From NCBI GenBank assembly GCA_016712405.1, contig JADJRD010000014.1, forward strand, positions 682,001 to 746,000: 64,000 nucleotides of DNA. Reading direction: 5' to 3'. Of this stretch, positions 1 through 9,176 are shown piece after piece. Each line of letters begins with the position of its first letter. Positions within the stretch are counted from its first letter, which is position 1. The notes under the pieces are model-generated. The model worked only from the letters and a program-made list of their open reading frames with translations, was not told the DNA's origin and did no database searches. This DNA is from Cellvibrio sp. (GTDB lineage: Bacteria; Pseudomonadota; Gammaproteobacteria; Pseudomonadales; Cellvibrionaceae). The position numbers were made by a program, and so were the translations under genes.

Positions 1-531
1 ATGGCGGCAGCTTGCGCTACAGCTGTAGGTGTTGATCTGCAAAAAATTCAATCCGGGCTGCAAAAGTTTTCACCAGTTTCCGGACGCATGAGTCGCTATA
101 TCGGAATTAATAACACGCAAATTATTGATGACAGTTATAACGCGAATCCAGGTTCTGTTCGCGCAGCGATTGATGTGCTTTCAACAATTCCTGGCAGTGT
201 ACTGGTGTTGGGTGATTTGGCCGAGTTGGGTGAAGATACGGAAAAATTACATGCCGAATTGGGTGACTATGCGCGGCAAAAAAATATTCAAAAGGTTTTT
301 ACTTTAGGAAAACTGAGTGCGAATGTGAGTCGTGCTTTTGGTAAAGGCGCTGAACATTTTACCGATCGCGATAGTTTAATTGAAAAACTGAAACAACAAG
401 CTAGCCCAAGTACGACTTTTTTAATCAAGGGTTCTCGTAGTGCCAGAATGGATATGATTGTAAATGCTTTGTGTGCAACTGATTCGTCCAAAAATAATAC
501 TCATAAAATAATGGCGGGGGAGTGTCACTGA
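1..531 (+). CDS. murF: MurF, UDP-MurNAc-tripeptide:D-Ala-D-Ala ligase (3' part)
   Basis: C-terminal 176 residues of the cytoplasmic ligase that adds D-Ala-D-Ala to UDP-MurNAc-tripeptide. The start lies outside the window; the ATG at position 1 is internal, because the N-terminal and ATP-binding domains are missing. The fragment carries the Mur-ligase C-domain motif DDSYNANPGS (about residues 43-52) and the later LIKGSRSARMD segment typical of MurF. The stop codon overlaps the mraY start (TGATG), so the two are translationally coupled. The identity rests on the motif and on its place just before mraY in a canonical dcw cluster. Confidence 0.95.
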   Translation: MAAACATAVGVDLQKIQSGLQKFSPVSGRMSRYIGINNTQIIDDSYNANPGSVRAAIDVLSTIPGSVLVLGDLAELGEDTEKLHAELGDYARQKNIQKVFTLGKLSANVSRAFGKGAEHFTDRDSLIEKLKQQASPSTTFLIKGSRSARMDMIVNALCATDSSKNNTHKIMAGECH

Positions 532-1612
532 TGCTGTATTGGCTTTCAGAAATTTTACAAGAATATGTTCGCAGTTTTGCGGTATTTCAATATCTCACAG
601 TGCGTGCAATTTTTGGCGCGCTCACTGCCTTGGGTATTTCATTATTGTTAGGCCCCTGGTTTATCCGTCGCCTCGCAGAATTAAAAATTGGCCAAGCCGT
701 TCGTACTGACGGCCCGCAAACCCATTTAACCAAATCCGGCACTCCGACTATGGGCGGAGCATTAATTTTATCGGCCATTTTTATCAGCACATTGCTTTGG
801 GCGAATTTAACCAATCGCTATGTGTGGGTAGTGTTAATTGTTACGGCAATTTACGGTGCAGTGGGTTGGGTTGATGATTATCGAAAAGTCGCTAGAAAAG
901 ATCCAAAAGGATTACCAGCGCGTTGGAAATATTTTTGGCAATCGATTGCTGGTTTTGGTGCGGCCATATTTTTATACATGACAGCGCAAAGCCCGGCAGA
1001 GACACAATTATTTATTCCCTTCTTTAAAGATGTCGCACTGAATATGGGAATTTTTTATCTGGTATTTACTTATTTTGTAATTGTTGGGACCAGTAATGCA
1101 GTGAATTTAACTGACGGTTTGGATGGATTGGCGATTATGCCTTGCGTGATGGTTGCAGGTGCATTGGCGATCATTGCTTATCTCACAGGTCACTCGCAGT
1201 TTTCACAATATTTGAATATTGCGTACATCGCAGGTTCCGGTGAATTGGTTGTCTTTTGTTGCGCACTGGTTGGCGCCGGTCTTGGATTTTTATGGTTTAA
1301 CACTTATCCCGCACAAGTGTTTATGGGTGATGTGGGCGCATTGGCTTTAGGGGCAGCTTTGGGTTTAGTTGCAGTCATAGTTCGTCACGAAATTGTGCTG
1401 TTTATTATGGGTGGAATTTTTGTGCTGGAAACTGTATCGGTAATTTTACAAGTGGCCTCTTACAAATTAACCAAAAAAGAATTTTTCGCATGGCGCCGAT
1501 ACATCATCACTTTGAATTAAAAGGTTGGCCAGAACCACGCGTGATTGTGCGTTTTTGGATTATTACCTTTGTATTGGTGTTGATTGGGTTGGCGACGTTG
1601 AAGTTGAGATGA
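531..1612 (+). CDS. mraY: MraY, phospho-MurNAc-pentapeptide transferase (one-base frameshift near the 3' end)
   Basis: Integral membrane enzyme that transfers phospho-MurNAc-pentapeptide to undecaprenyl phosphate to make lipid I. About ten hydrophobic segments are visible, with VDDYRK near residue 115, NLTDGLDGLAI near 193 and MGDVGALALG near 264. The ATG at 531 is preferred over an in-frame GTG at 522 because family members begin MLxWL. As written, the frame ends at 1520, but the next frame continues with MAPIHHHFELKGWPEPR and runs to TGA at 1610-1612. One extra A in the A-run at 1473-1478 restores a 360-residue protein, the normal family length. The HHH motif belongs to the active site, so a real truncation would be lethal; a sequencing deletion is more likely. 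Confidence 0.93.
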
Positions 1613-1722
1613 CCCCACCCTAACCCTCCCCTTGCTAGGTGAGGGAACTGAATTTACTCCGTAATTAAATCGGAGTGATTCAAACTCCTCCCCCTGGCAA
1701 GGGGGAGGCGGGGGAGGGGGTC
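1612..1722. repeat. Dispersed GC-rich palindromic repeat (mraY/murD gap)
   Basis: The block begins ACCCCACCCTAACCCTCCCC and ends in a G-rich arm (GGGGGAGGCGGGGGAGGGGG), with short internal inverted repeats (CTCCCCCTGGCAAGGGGGAG and ACTCCG...CGGAGT). Related blocks sit at 10421, 34697, 41151, 43812 and 60968. It fills almost the whole gap between mraY and murD and contains no coding frame. Confidence 0.75.
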
Positions 1723-1759
1723 TGGATTTTAAAAAGTAAATTAATTTCGGAGCAAGTGC

Positions 1760-3106
1760 GTGTCACAAATGATTGCCAGTAATAATGTCAAAGCGATTAT
1801 CGGTACCGGTATTACCGGGTTATCGGTTGCACGCTTTTTGGCAAAAAATGGTCAATCATTTGTGTTGATGGATACACGCGAAAATCCACCCAATCTTGAA
1901 AAAATTAAACAAGAATTTCCGCATGCCAAAGTGCAAACCGGTCAATTGGATCTAGATACTTTATTAGCTTGCAGTGAAATTCTGTTGAGCCCAGGTGTAG
2001 CACAAGCAACCGCTGAAATTGTTGCCGCGAAAAATGCCGGTATTCCGATAGTGGGCGATATTGAATTATTTGTGCGTTATGCCAAGGCACCGATTGTGGC
2101 GATTACCGGTTCCAATGCAAAAAGTACAGTGACAACTTTAGTCGGTGAAATGGCAAAAACTGCCGGCATCAAGGTTGCTGTTGGCGGAAATTTAGGAACG
2201 CCTGCATTGGATTTGTTGGCCGATGATATTCAACTTTATGTGATGGAACTTTCCAGTTTTCAATTGGAAACTGTTTCAAAACTCAATGCCAAGGTTGCCA
2301 CTATTTTAAATATCAGCGCCGATCATTTGGATAGATATAAAGATATGCGCGAATACATTCTCGCTAAAATGCGTGTGTATTTTGGTGCGGAACACATTGT
2401 TGTTAATCGCAATGATCTCTTAACTCATCCTCCGTTAGCACAAGGCGCGAAGGCAATTCAGTTTGGTGGCAAGGCAGATTTCGGCAGTTTTGGTTTGATT
2501 GAAGAAAATGGTCAGGAATACTTGGCAAAAAATTTGACGCCGTTAATGCCTGCCAATCAATTATTTATCCCGGGTCGACACAATATTGAAAATGCACTGG
2601 CTGCTTTGGCTTTGGGTGATGCAGTAGCTATCCCGATGGATGCCATGATTGCAACTTTAAAATCGTTTAAAGGCTTGCGACATCGTTGTGAATTTGTCGC
2701 GCAGATAAAGGGTGTGGAATTTTATAACGATTCCAAAGGAACCAATATTGGTGCAACGCTGGCTGCAATTAAAGGTTTGGCGCGAGATCCCAAACAATTA
2801 ACGGTCATTCTAGGCGGTGAAGGTAAAGGCCAGGATTTTTCAGAGCTAGTTCCAGCATTAAAAAATATTCATTGTCGTGCTGTCTTAATCGGCCGTGATG
2901 CGTCAATCATTGCCGCAGCAATAGAAAAAACTGTTCCGATTACTCGTGCTACCAGTTTAAAAGAGGCAATAGAACAGGCTTTGTCCTTATCAAAAGGCGG
3001 CGATGCTGTGTTGTTATCTCCCGCTTGTGCCAGTTTTGATATGTTCAAAAATTACGAAGATCGCGGCGAACAATTTTGCCAATTGGTAATGGAGATGAAG
3101 TCATGA
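1760..3106 (+). CDS. murD: MurD, UDP-MurNAc-L-alanine:D-glutamate ligase
   Basis: Cytoplasmic ATP-dependent ligase that adds D-glutamate to UDP-MurNAc-L-Ala. The 448 residues match the family length. Visible features are the N-terminal dinucleotide-like GTGITGLSVARFLA loop, the ATP loop ITGSNAKST (about residues 115-122; an Ala replaces the usual Gly), NISADHLDRY in the central domain and YNDSKGTNIGAT in the C-terminal domain. The start is the GTG at 1760 behind a CGGAG site; ATG at 1769 is an alternative. The stop overlaps the ftsW start (ATGA). Confidence 0.95.
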   Translation: MSQMIASNNVKAIIGTGITGLSVARFLAKNGQSFVLMDTRENPPNLEKIKQEFPHAKVQTGQLDLDTLLACSEILLSPGVAQATAEIVAAKNAGIPIVGDIELFVRYAKAPIVAITGSNAKSTVTTLVGEMAKTAGIKVAVGGNLGTPALDLLADDIQLYVMELSSFQLETVSKLNAKVATILNISADHLDRYKDMREYILAKMRVYFGAEHIVVNRNDLLTHPPLAQGAKAIQFGGKADFGSFGLIEENGQEYLAKNLTPLMPANQLFIPGRHNIENALAALALGDAVAIPMDAMIATLKSFKGLRHRCEFVAQIKGVEFYNDSKGTNIGATLAAIKGLARDPKQLTVILGGEGKGQDFSELVPALKNIHCRAVLIGRDASIIAAAIEKTVPITRATSLKEAIEQALSLSKGGDAVLLSPACASFDMFKNYEDRGEQFCQLVMEMKS

Positions 3107-4305
3107 TTTCGTCAGCATCGCCAGCGCACAAAATTCCCCTTAGCATGCGAATTGATTGGACATTATTTTGTTTGTGGTTTGCCTTGATGTCGATTGGTTT
3201 AATTATGGTGTCTTCTGCATCGGTGTCATTTGCAGCTGCGGTCTATCATGATGCATGGTTTTTTAGTAAGCGACATCTTGTGTACGTTGCGATTGGATTG
3301 GTGTTGGCAATGTTTGTCGTCTGTATTCCAATGAGTGTATGGCAAAAATATTCAGGACATTTGTTATTGATCAGTTTGTTTTTGTTGGTCATCGTATTAA
3401 TTCCTGGGATAGGAAAAAAAGTAAACGGTAGCCAGCGCTGGTTGAATTTTGGTTTGATCAATGTGCAAGTATCGGAAATCGCGAAATTTTGTGCGGTAGT
3501 TTTCTTCGCCAGTTTTTTTGCGCGCCGTTATCAGGAATTGCATTTTGGCTGGCAAGGATTTCTAAAGCCATTGATGGTGATTGGTGTGTTTGCCGGTTTG
3601 TTGATATTGGAACCTGATTTTGGAGCCACAGTCGTTTTATCAGCAACCATTTTTGCAATGATGTTTATTGCAGGTGTGAAGTTAATGCATTTTTTGATGT
3701 TGATTGGTGGTGGGGTTGCTTGTTTAAGTTTGGCTGTTTGGTTGGAACCTTATCGCATGCAACGACTAATCACCTTTTTGGATCCATGGGCAGATCAATT
3801 CGATAGTGGTTATCAATTAACCCAATCATTGATTGGATTTGGTCGAGGTGAATGGTTTGGTTTGGGATTGGGTAATAGTTTGCAAAAATTATTCTTTTTA
3901 CCTGAAGCACATACCGATTTTATTTTTGCGATTATCGCAGAAGAATTTGGATTGATCGGTGCCTTGATTGTAATTGGTTTGTTTGCGGCCTTGATTTGGC
4001 GAATTGTGATTATCGCCAAAGAGAATTTGGCGGCAGGCAAAATGTTTTCTGCTTTGGCCTGTTTTGGTATCGGGACTTTATTTGCCTTGCAAGTATTTAT
4101 CAACATAGGGGTTGCATCGGGACTATTGCCGACAAAAGGTCTCACGCTTCCCTTTATTAGTTATGGCGGTAGTAGTTTATTAATTTGTTGTGTGCTCATG
4201 GCATTTGTGATGCGAGTGCAGTGGGAATTACTAGGATTTGTGCCTTCTACTCCTGAAACACCCAAGGTGTCATCACGATTTACCGCGTCAATGGAGGTAG
4301 CATGA
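3103..4305 (+). CDS. ftsW: FtsW, septal peptidoglycan glycosyltransferase of the SEDS family
   Basis: Polytopic inner-membrane protein that polymerises lipid II at the division septum with its partner PBP3. About ten hydrophobic segments are seen. SEDS landmarks are VNGSQRWLNFG, LEPDFGATVV and the C-terminal PFISYGGSSLL. The chosen ATG overlaps the murD stop (ATGA); the frame also extends nine codons further upstream, but that would run into murD. 400 residues. murG follows with another ATGA overlap, so murD, ftsW and murG are coupled. Confidence 0.95.
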   Translation: MISSASPAHKIPLSMRIDWTLFCLWFALMSIGLIMVSSASVSFAAAVYHDAWFFSKRHLVYVAIGLVLAMFVVCIPMSVWQKYSGHLLLISLFLLVIVLIPGIGKKVNGSQRWLNFGLINVQVSEIAKFCAVVFFASFFARRYQELHFGWQGFLKPLMVIGVFAGLLILEPDFGATVVLSATIFAMMFIAGVKLMHFLMLIGGGVACLSLAVWLEPYRMQRLITFLDPWADQFDSGYQLTQSLIGFGRGEWFGLGLGNSLQKLFFLPEAHTDFIFAIIAEEFGLIGALIVIGLFAALIWRIVIIAKENLAAGKMFSALACFGIGTLFALQVFINIGVASGLLPTKGLTLPFISYGGSSLLICCVLMAFVMRVQWELLGFVPSTPETPKVSSRFTASMEVA

Positions 4306-5417
4306 ATCCATTGATGAACAAAACAGTATTAATTATGGCAGGCGGAACCGGAGGGCACGTATTTCCAGCGCTTGCTGTAGCGCAAGAATTTATCAAGCGT
4401 GGTGCATTGGTGCATTGGTTGGGAACTGAAAAAGGAATTGAGTCGCGTTTAATTCCTGACGCGAAAATTCCATTGCATTTTTTAACTGTTCAAGGTGTGC
4501 GTGGCAAAGGTGTGTTGGGGTTATTAAAAGCGCCTTTATTGATTTCAGGTGCAATTTTGCAAGCACGTAGCGTGATGAAAAAAATAAAACCGGTTTTGGT
4601 TTTAGGTTTTGGCGGCTTTGCGTCAGGTCCTGGTGGTGTAGCTGCAAAATTATTGAAAATTCCTTTGGTTATTCACGAACAAAATGCGATTGCAGGAACT
4701 ACCAATCGATTACTGAGTAGTTATGCCAATAAAGTGCTGGCAGCGTTTGCAGGCGCTTTTGCGAAAAAAAATTCTGTTAAAGAAGAGGTTGTCGGAAATC
4801 CCGTTAGGGAATCCATTCAACAATTACCGGCTGTTGAAATGCGTTTTGCTGAACGGAAATCGGAAAAAACACATTTGCTGATTTTAGGTGGCAGCTTGGG
4901 CGCGAAAGCGATTAATGAATTGTTGCCAGTTGCTTTAGCGCAATTGAGTTCAACTGAGCGTCCGTTAGTGTGGCATCAAACCGGAAAAAATCACGAGCAA
5001 TCAACACGTGATTTGTATTTACAGCATCAGGTTGACGGAAAAGTGGATGCGTTTATTGAAGATATGGCGGCTGCTTATGCTTGGGCCGATTTAGTCATTT
5101 GCCGTGCCGGTGCATTAACAGTCAGCGAATTAATGGTGGCAGGAGTGGCTTCAATAATGATTCCTTTGCCTAATGCGATAGATGATCATCAAACAGCCAA
5201 TGCAAAACATTTGGTTGATCAGGGTGCGGGGCTGTCGTTAGTACAAAAAGACTTAACGGCTGAAAAATTGGCGGGTCTTATTAAAGAATATTCGGCCGAT
5301 CGGAATCAATTAATATTGATGGCAAAAAAAGCACAACAAATTGCGATTCCTGATTCAGCAAAACGCTTGGCCAACATTTGCGAAAAATTAGTCTGTGAGG
5401 AATTGGTTTGTGAATAA
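4302..5417 (+). CDS. murG: MurG, lipid II-forming GlcNAc transferase
   Basis: Peripheral inner-membrane GT28 glycosyltransferase that adds GlcNAc to lipid I. The N-terminal GGTGGHVFPAL loop (about residues 14-24), GFGGFASGPGG near residue 103, HEQNAIAGTTNR, and the UDP-GlcNAc site CRAGALTVSEL followed by PLPNAIDDHQTANA are all present. 371 residues, slightly longer than usual because the C-terminus carries a short repeated ending (CEKLVCEELVCE). The end overlaps the murC start by 8 nt. Confidence 0.95.
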   Translation: MNPLMNKTVLIMAGGTGGHVFPALAVAQEFIKRGALVHWLGTEKGIESRLIPDAKIPLHFLTVQGVRGKGVLGLLKAPLLISGAILQARSVMKKIKPVLVLGFGGFASGPGGVAAKLLKIPLVIHEQNAIAGTTNRLLSSYANKVLAAFAGAFAKKNSVKEEVVGNPVRESIQQLPAVEMRFAERKSEKTHLLILGGSLGAKAINELLPVALAQLSSTERPLVWHQTGKNHEQSTRDLYLQHQVDGKVDAFIEDMAAAYAWADLVICRAGALTVSELMVAGVASIMIPLPNAIDDHQTANAKHLVDQGAGLSLVQKDLTAEKLAGLIKEYSADRNQLILMAKKAQQIAIPDSAKRLANICEKLVCEELVCE

Positions 5418-6837
5418 TCCTGCTGTTGGATTTTATGAAGTCCCGGAAATGCGTCGTATTCGTCGCATACATTTTATTGGTATTGGTGGTGCTGGTATGA
5501 GCGGCATTGCTGAGGTGTTATTGAATCAGGGTTATGAAATTTCCGGTTCGGATATCAAAGCATCCAACGTTACCGAGCGCTTGATTAAAAAAGGTGCAAA
5601 AGTATTTATTGGTCACGCGGTTGACAATATTCACGGTGCTGATGTGATAGTGAATTCCAGTGCAGTGAATTCACAAAATCCGGAAGTTGTCGGTGCACGT
5701 GAATTGCGAATTCCAATTGTGCGCCGTGCCGAAATGCTCGGTGAGTTGATGCGTTATCGCCACAGTATTGCGGTTGCGGGCACGCATGGAAAAACGACAA
5801 CTACCAGTTTAATGGCATCTATTCTTGCTGCGGCAAAATTGGATCCGACTTTTATTATTGGTGGTTTGGTCAATGCAACAGGTACTAATGCGCAATTAGG
5901 TGCAAGTCGTTATCTGGTCGCAGAAGCGGATGAAAGCGACGCGTCATTTTTGCATTTGCAACCTATGGTGGCGATTGTCACCAATATAGATGCAGATCAC
6001 ATGGAAACTTATGGTGGTGACTTTTCCAAATTGAAAAAAACTTTTATCGAGTTTTTACACAATTTACCTTTTTATGGTTTGGCTGTTTTGTGTGGTGAAG
6101 ATCCCGTTGTGCGCGACATTATTCCAGAAGTAGCGCGCCCGATTTTAACTTATGGATTTTCTGATCATTGTGATTATCGTGCTGTGAATATTAAGCAATT
6201 TCCTTTTTATTCTGAATTTGATGTGATTCGTCCCAATCACGAAAAACTGTTATCGGTACGATTAAATATTCCGGGGATTCACAATGTATTGAATGCAACG
6301 GCCGTAATTGCAGTTGCCAGTGATGAAGGAATTCCTGATCTCGCAATTCAGCAAGGCTTGGCAAATTTCCAAGGTGTGGGTCGACGTTTTCAAGTTTATG
6401 GGAATTTTTCAGTCGGCGATGGTTCAGCCATGTTAGTAGATGATTACGGTCATCACCCGCGCGAAGTAGCTGCAGTAATTCGTGCGGTGCGTGATGGTTG
6501 GCCGGATCGTCGATTGGTTATGGTGTACCAACCTCATAGGTACACACGCACGCGAGATTTGTACGAAGATTTTGTTGAGGTCTTATCAACGGTTGATGCA
6601 TTAGTGTTGTTGGAAGTTTACAGCGCAGGCGAAGAACAAATTCCTGGTGCTGACAGTCGACATTTATGTCGCAGTATTCGAACACGTGGAGTAATTGATC
6701 CCATTTTTGTTGAAACTGTCGACGCAGTACCAGACGTTATAAAAGATATTGTACGTGCAGGTGACATTGTGATTACACAAGGCGCAGGCAATGTGAGTGG
6801 ATTGTCTCCCGAATTGGCGCGTCGTGAATTGAAATAA
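5410..6837 (+). CDS. murC: MurC, UDP-MurNAc:L-alanine ligase
   Basis: First amino-acid-adding Mur ligase. IGIGGAGMSGIAEVL (about residues 23-37) and GTHGKTTTT (about 123-131) are the nucleotide and ATP loops; EADESDASF and NIDADHMETY follow, and HHPREVAAV lies in the C-domain. The GTG at 5410 is chosen: it gives a 475-residue protein with the usual short lead before MRRIRRIHFIG, and a GAGGA site lies 8 nt upstream inside murG. A GTG at 5395 and an ATG at 5449 are alternatives. No murB lies between murC and ddlB. Confidence 0.93.
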   Translation: MNNPAVGFYEVPEMRRIRRIHFIGIGGAGMSGIAEVLLNQGYEISGSDIKASNVTERLIKKGAKVFIGHAVDNIHGADVIVNSSAVNSQNPEVVGARELRIPIVRRAEMLGELMRYRHSIAVAGTHGKTTTTSLMASILAAAKLDPTFIIGGLVNATGTNAQLGASRYLVAEADESDASFLHLQPMVAIVTNIDADHMETYGGDFSKLKKTFIEFLHNLPFYGLAVLCGEDPVVRDIIPEVARPILTYGFSDHCDYRAVNIKQFPFYSEFDVIRPNHEKLLSVRLNIPGIHNVLNATAVIAVASDEGIPDLAIQQGLANFQGVGRRFQVYGNFSVGDGSAMLVDDYGHHPREVAAVIRAVRDGWPDRRLVMVYQPHRYTRTRDLYEDFVEVLSTVDALVLLEVYSAGEEQIPGADSRHLCRSIRTRGVIDPIFVETVDAVPDVIKDIVRAGDIVITQGAGNVSGLSPELARRELK

Positions 6838-6864
6838 ATATTGGAATAAGTTTTAGTATTTGGG

Positions 6865-6952
6865 TCTGGATTGTTTTTCAAAACCTTCGAATCAAGGACG
6901 AATTGAAGGAGCTACAGGGATGTATTCATGCGTTTTTGAAAAACAATCCGGA
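6865..6952. repeat. Long inverted repeat in the murC-ddlB gap
   Basis: Two 19-nt arms, 6865-6883 (TCTGGATTGTTTTTCAAAA) and 6934-6952, pair at 18 of 19 positions across a 50-nt loop. The loop contains a small TACAGGGATGTA palindrome. The 154-nt gap has no coding frame. It resembles a miniature dispersed element rather than a terminator, since no T-run follows. No second copy was noticed in this window. Confidence 0.55.
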
Positions 6953-6991
6953 TGCAAATGCGATCTTGAACAGAGATGGGTAGGTAAATAG

Positions 6992-7960
6992 ATGAAAGCA
7001 GTGAAGATGCCGATTGATGAAAATTTGAAAAAAACATTTGGGCGTGTTGGTGTGCTCTATGGTGGACAGTCGGCTGAAAGAGAAATTTCCTTGCAAAGTG
7101 GTTCAGCTGTTTTTGCGGCATTGCAAGAGGCAGGCGTGGATTCGGTATTAATTGATGTGGGTGACAATATTATTGCGGATTTAAAAAATGCAAAAATTGA
7201 TCGTGCATTTTTAATGTTGCATGGCCCCGGTGGAGAAGATGGTCGCATTCAAGCATTGCTGGAATATTTACACGTTCCTTATACCGGTAGCGATGTGCAA
7301 GCCTCGGCATTGGCAATGGATAAGTTACATACCAAACAAGTTTGGCGTGGAGTGTCACTGGAAGGTTCACAACAATTACCAACACCTGCTTATGCAGTAT
7401 TAACAGAAAAATCGGATTTTGCGGCGGTGTTAAAAAAATTGGGTGGTGAAGTCATAGTTAAACCCGCCAATGAAGGATCTAGTATTGGAATGTCACGCGC
7501 CAAGTCTGTTGATGAATTAAAAAATGCATTTGCAGCGGCAGCTCAATATCAAGGGAGTGTATTAGTCGAACAATTGGTTGTGGGCGCTGAATATACAGTC
7601 GCGATTTTGGATGGCGAAGCATTACCGCCTATTAAGTTGGAAACCAATCATAGTTTTTATGATTTCAATGCGAAATATATTGCTGACGATACACGTTATA
7701 TCTGCCCTTGCGGTTTAAGTGTTGATAAAGAAACGGAATTGAAACAAATAGCGAGCGCCGCATTTGCAGCAATTGGTTGCCGAGGATGGGGGCGAGTGGA
7801 TGTGATGGCAGATGCGCAACAAAATTTTTATTTGTTGGAAGTCAACACGGCGCCGGGCATGACCAGCCACAGTTTGGTCCCAATGGCGGCTAAAGCAAAA
7901 GGATTGAGTTTTGCTGAATTGGTATTAACGATTTTGAATGCAAGTTTAACGAATCACTAA
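6992..7960 (+). CDS. ddlB: D-alanine-D-alanine ligase
   Basis: ATP-grasp enzyme making the D-Ala-D-Ala dipeptide used by MurF. YGGQSAEREISLQSG, MLHGPGGEDGRIQ, VKPANEGSSIGMS and the C-terminal EVNTAPGMTSHSLVP are the family signatures. 322 residues from ATG 6992; an in-frame ATG at 7007 is an alternative. The place between murC and ftsQ is the canonical ddlB position. Confidence 0.95.
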   Translation: MKAVKMPIDENLKKTFGRVGVLYGGQSAEREISLQSGSAVFAALQEAGVDSVLIDVGDNIIADLKNAKIDRAFLMLHGPGGEDGRIQALLEYLHVPYTGSDVQASALAMDKLHTKQVWRGVSLEGSQQLPTPAYAVLTEKSDFAAVLKKLGGEVIVKPANEGSSIGMSRAKSVDELKNAFAAAAQYQGSVLVEQLVVGAEYTVAILDGEALPPIKLETNHSFYDFNAKYIADDTRYICPCGLSVDKETELKQIASAAFAAIGCRGWGRVDVMADAQQNFYLLEVNTAPGMTSHSLVPMAAKAKGLSFAELVLTILNASLTNH

Positions 7961-8082
7961 TTTATGCGTGACCTAAAACATTTGAGTCGTGATGCAGAAA
8001 GTCGATCAGAGAGAAAGGAGCCTACCATTGGTAGAGACTCCAATCTGGGTGAAAAGCTTCTGTCAATTCAAGTGTTCGAAAT

Positions 8083-9132
8083 ATGCGTCAGGAAAAAAAT
8101 GAAGCGAGAGCTCGCAAACCCAGGGAAGTCAAAGCAGGGCCAGCTAGTTCAAGAGTCATTCGTGATGTGTTAATGGATGATGCTGAAGAAGCCGCAAGCG
8201 TTAAACCCAGAATGGAATCGGGTGTTGAATCAAAAGCGGAAGCATTGACCGAATCAAGAGTAGCGCGAAATGCGAGGGTGATTCGTGAGGCGCAACCCAG
8301 GCGAGATGGCAAAGGAATAACGCCTAAAGCCAATCGAAATTCGGGTGCAATGGTCGGTCGCTGGATTCAAATTCAACGCTGGTTGAAAAAATTGGCGTTG
8401 GGGTTGTTGGTGCTCTTGGCAATTTGGGGTGGATATAAAGCCTTGGGGCCTTTAATGGAATTATTTCAGCGGCCCATTAAGAGTGTGACGGTGGAAGGGG
8501 AGTTTCATTTTATTTCGCAGGAGCGTGCAACCCAATTGATCACGCAGGAAATTGATGAAGAATTTTTACAAATTGATCTATCTAAAATCAAATCGGTGCT
8601 TTTAGATGATCCCTGGGTTGAGAAAGTAACGCTGACACGACGTTGGCCAGACACTTTGGTTGTCAAAATTGCAGAGCAAAAACCTATCGCACGATGGGAT
8701 GAAGGATTTTTGAATCAGCGTGGTGACATAGTGCGTGTGAATGAAATGAAAGGGCTTGATCATTTGCCCTGGCTTCAGGGAGACGAAATTTATGCTGCAG
8801 AAATTTTGCAGCAATATCAGGATTTATCTTTGTTGTTGCGAGCAAAAGGTTTGGAAATTCTTGCATTGCACTGTGATAGTAAAAAAAGTTGGCGTTTAAC
8901 CTTAAAAAATGATGTCGAAATTGCAATTGGACGTGATCAGGTGATGGAAAAAATGCGCAGATTTGTTACTGTATACGAGGCGCAATTACATCAAGTGTGG
9001 CAAGACGTAAAATCAATTGATGTTCGATACTCAAATGGTGTTGCAGTGCGATGGATTGAAGGATCAGACACTGCAAAAAAAATGATAAATAATGAGTTAC
9101 CTAAAGCAACCACACAAAATTTGATTCAATGA
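8083..9132 (+). CDS. ftsQ: FtsQ, divisome scaffold protein with a long cytoplasmic tail
   Basis: Bitopic division protein that links FtsB/FtsL with the rest of the divisome. A single membrane segment (LALGLLVLLAIWGGYKAL) lies near residues 103-120, followed by the POTRA domain starting IKSVTVEGEFHFIS and then the FtsQ beta-domain with LTRRWPDTLVVKI. 349 residues. About 100 residues precede the membrane segment and are rich in Arg, Lys, Glu and Ala, longer than in most FtsQ proteins. The 122 nt between ddlB and this start contain an open frame with no family signature that I do not call. Confidence 0.9.
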   Translation: MRQEKNEARARKPREVKAGPASSRVIRDVLMDDAEEAASVKPRMESGVESKAEALTESRVARNARVIREAQPRRDGKGITPKANRNSGAMVGRWIQIQRWLKKLALGLLVLLAIWGGYKALGPLMELFQRPIKSVTVEGEFHFISQERATQLITQEIDEEFLQIDLSKIKSVLLDDPWVEKVTLTRRWPDTLVVKIAEQKPIARWDEGFLNQRGDIVRVNEMKGLDHLPWLQGDEIYAAEILQQYQDLSLLLRAKGLEILALHCDSKKSWRLTLKNDVEIAIGRDQVMEKMRRFVTVYEAQLHQVWQDVKSIDVRYSNGVAVRWIEGSDTAKKMINNELPKATTQNLIQ

Positions 9133-9176
9133 TTTTGTTGAAGTGAACAAGAAACCGGGAAAACGAGGTTAATCGA

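Noticed and set aside
1612..1722. GC-rich blocks as rho-independent terminators
   Set aside because: They lie within operons of cotranscribed essential genes, lack T-runs, and recur as a dispersed family.
7964..8173. 69-residue open frame between ddlB and ftsQ
   Set aside because: It overlaps the ftsQ start in another frame, has no family signature and no good ribosome site.
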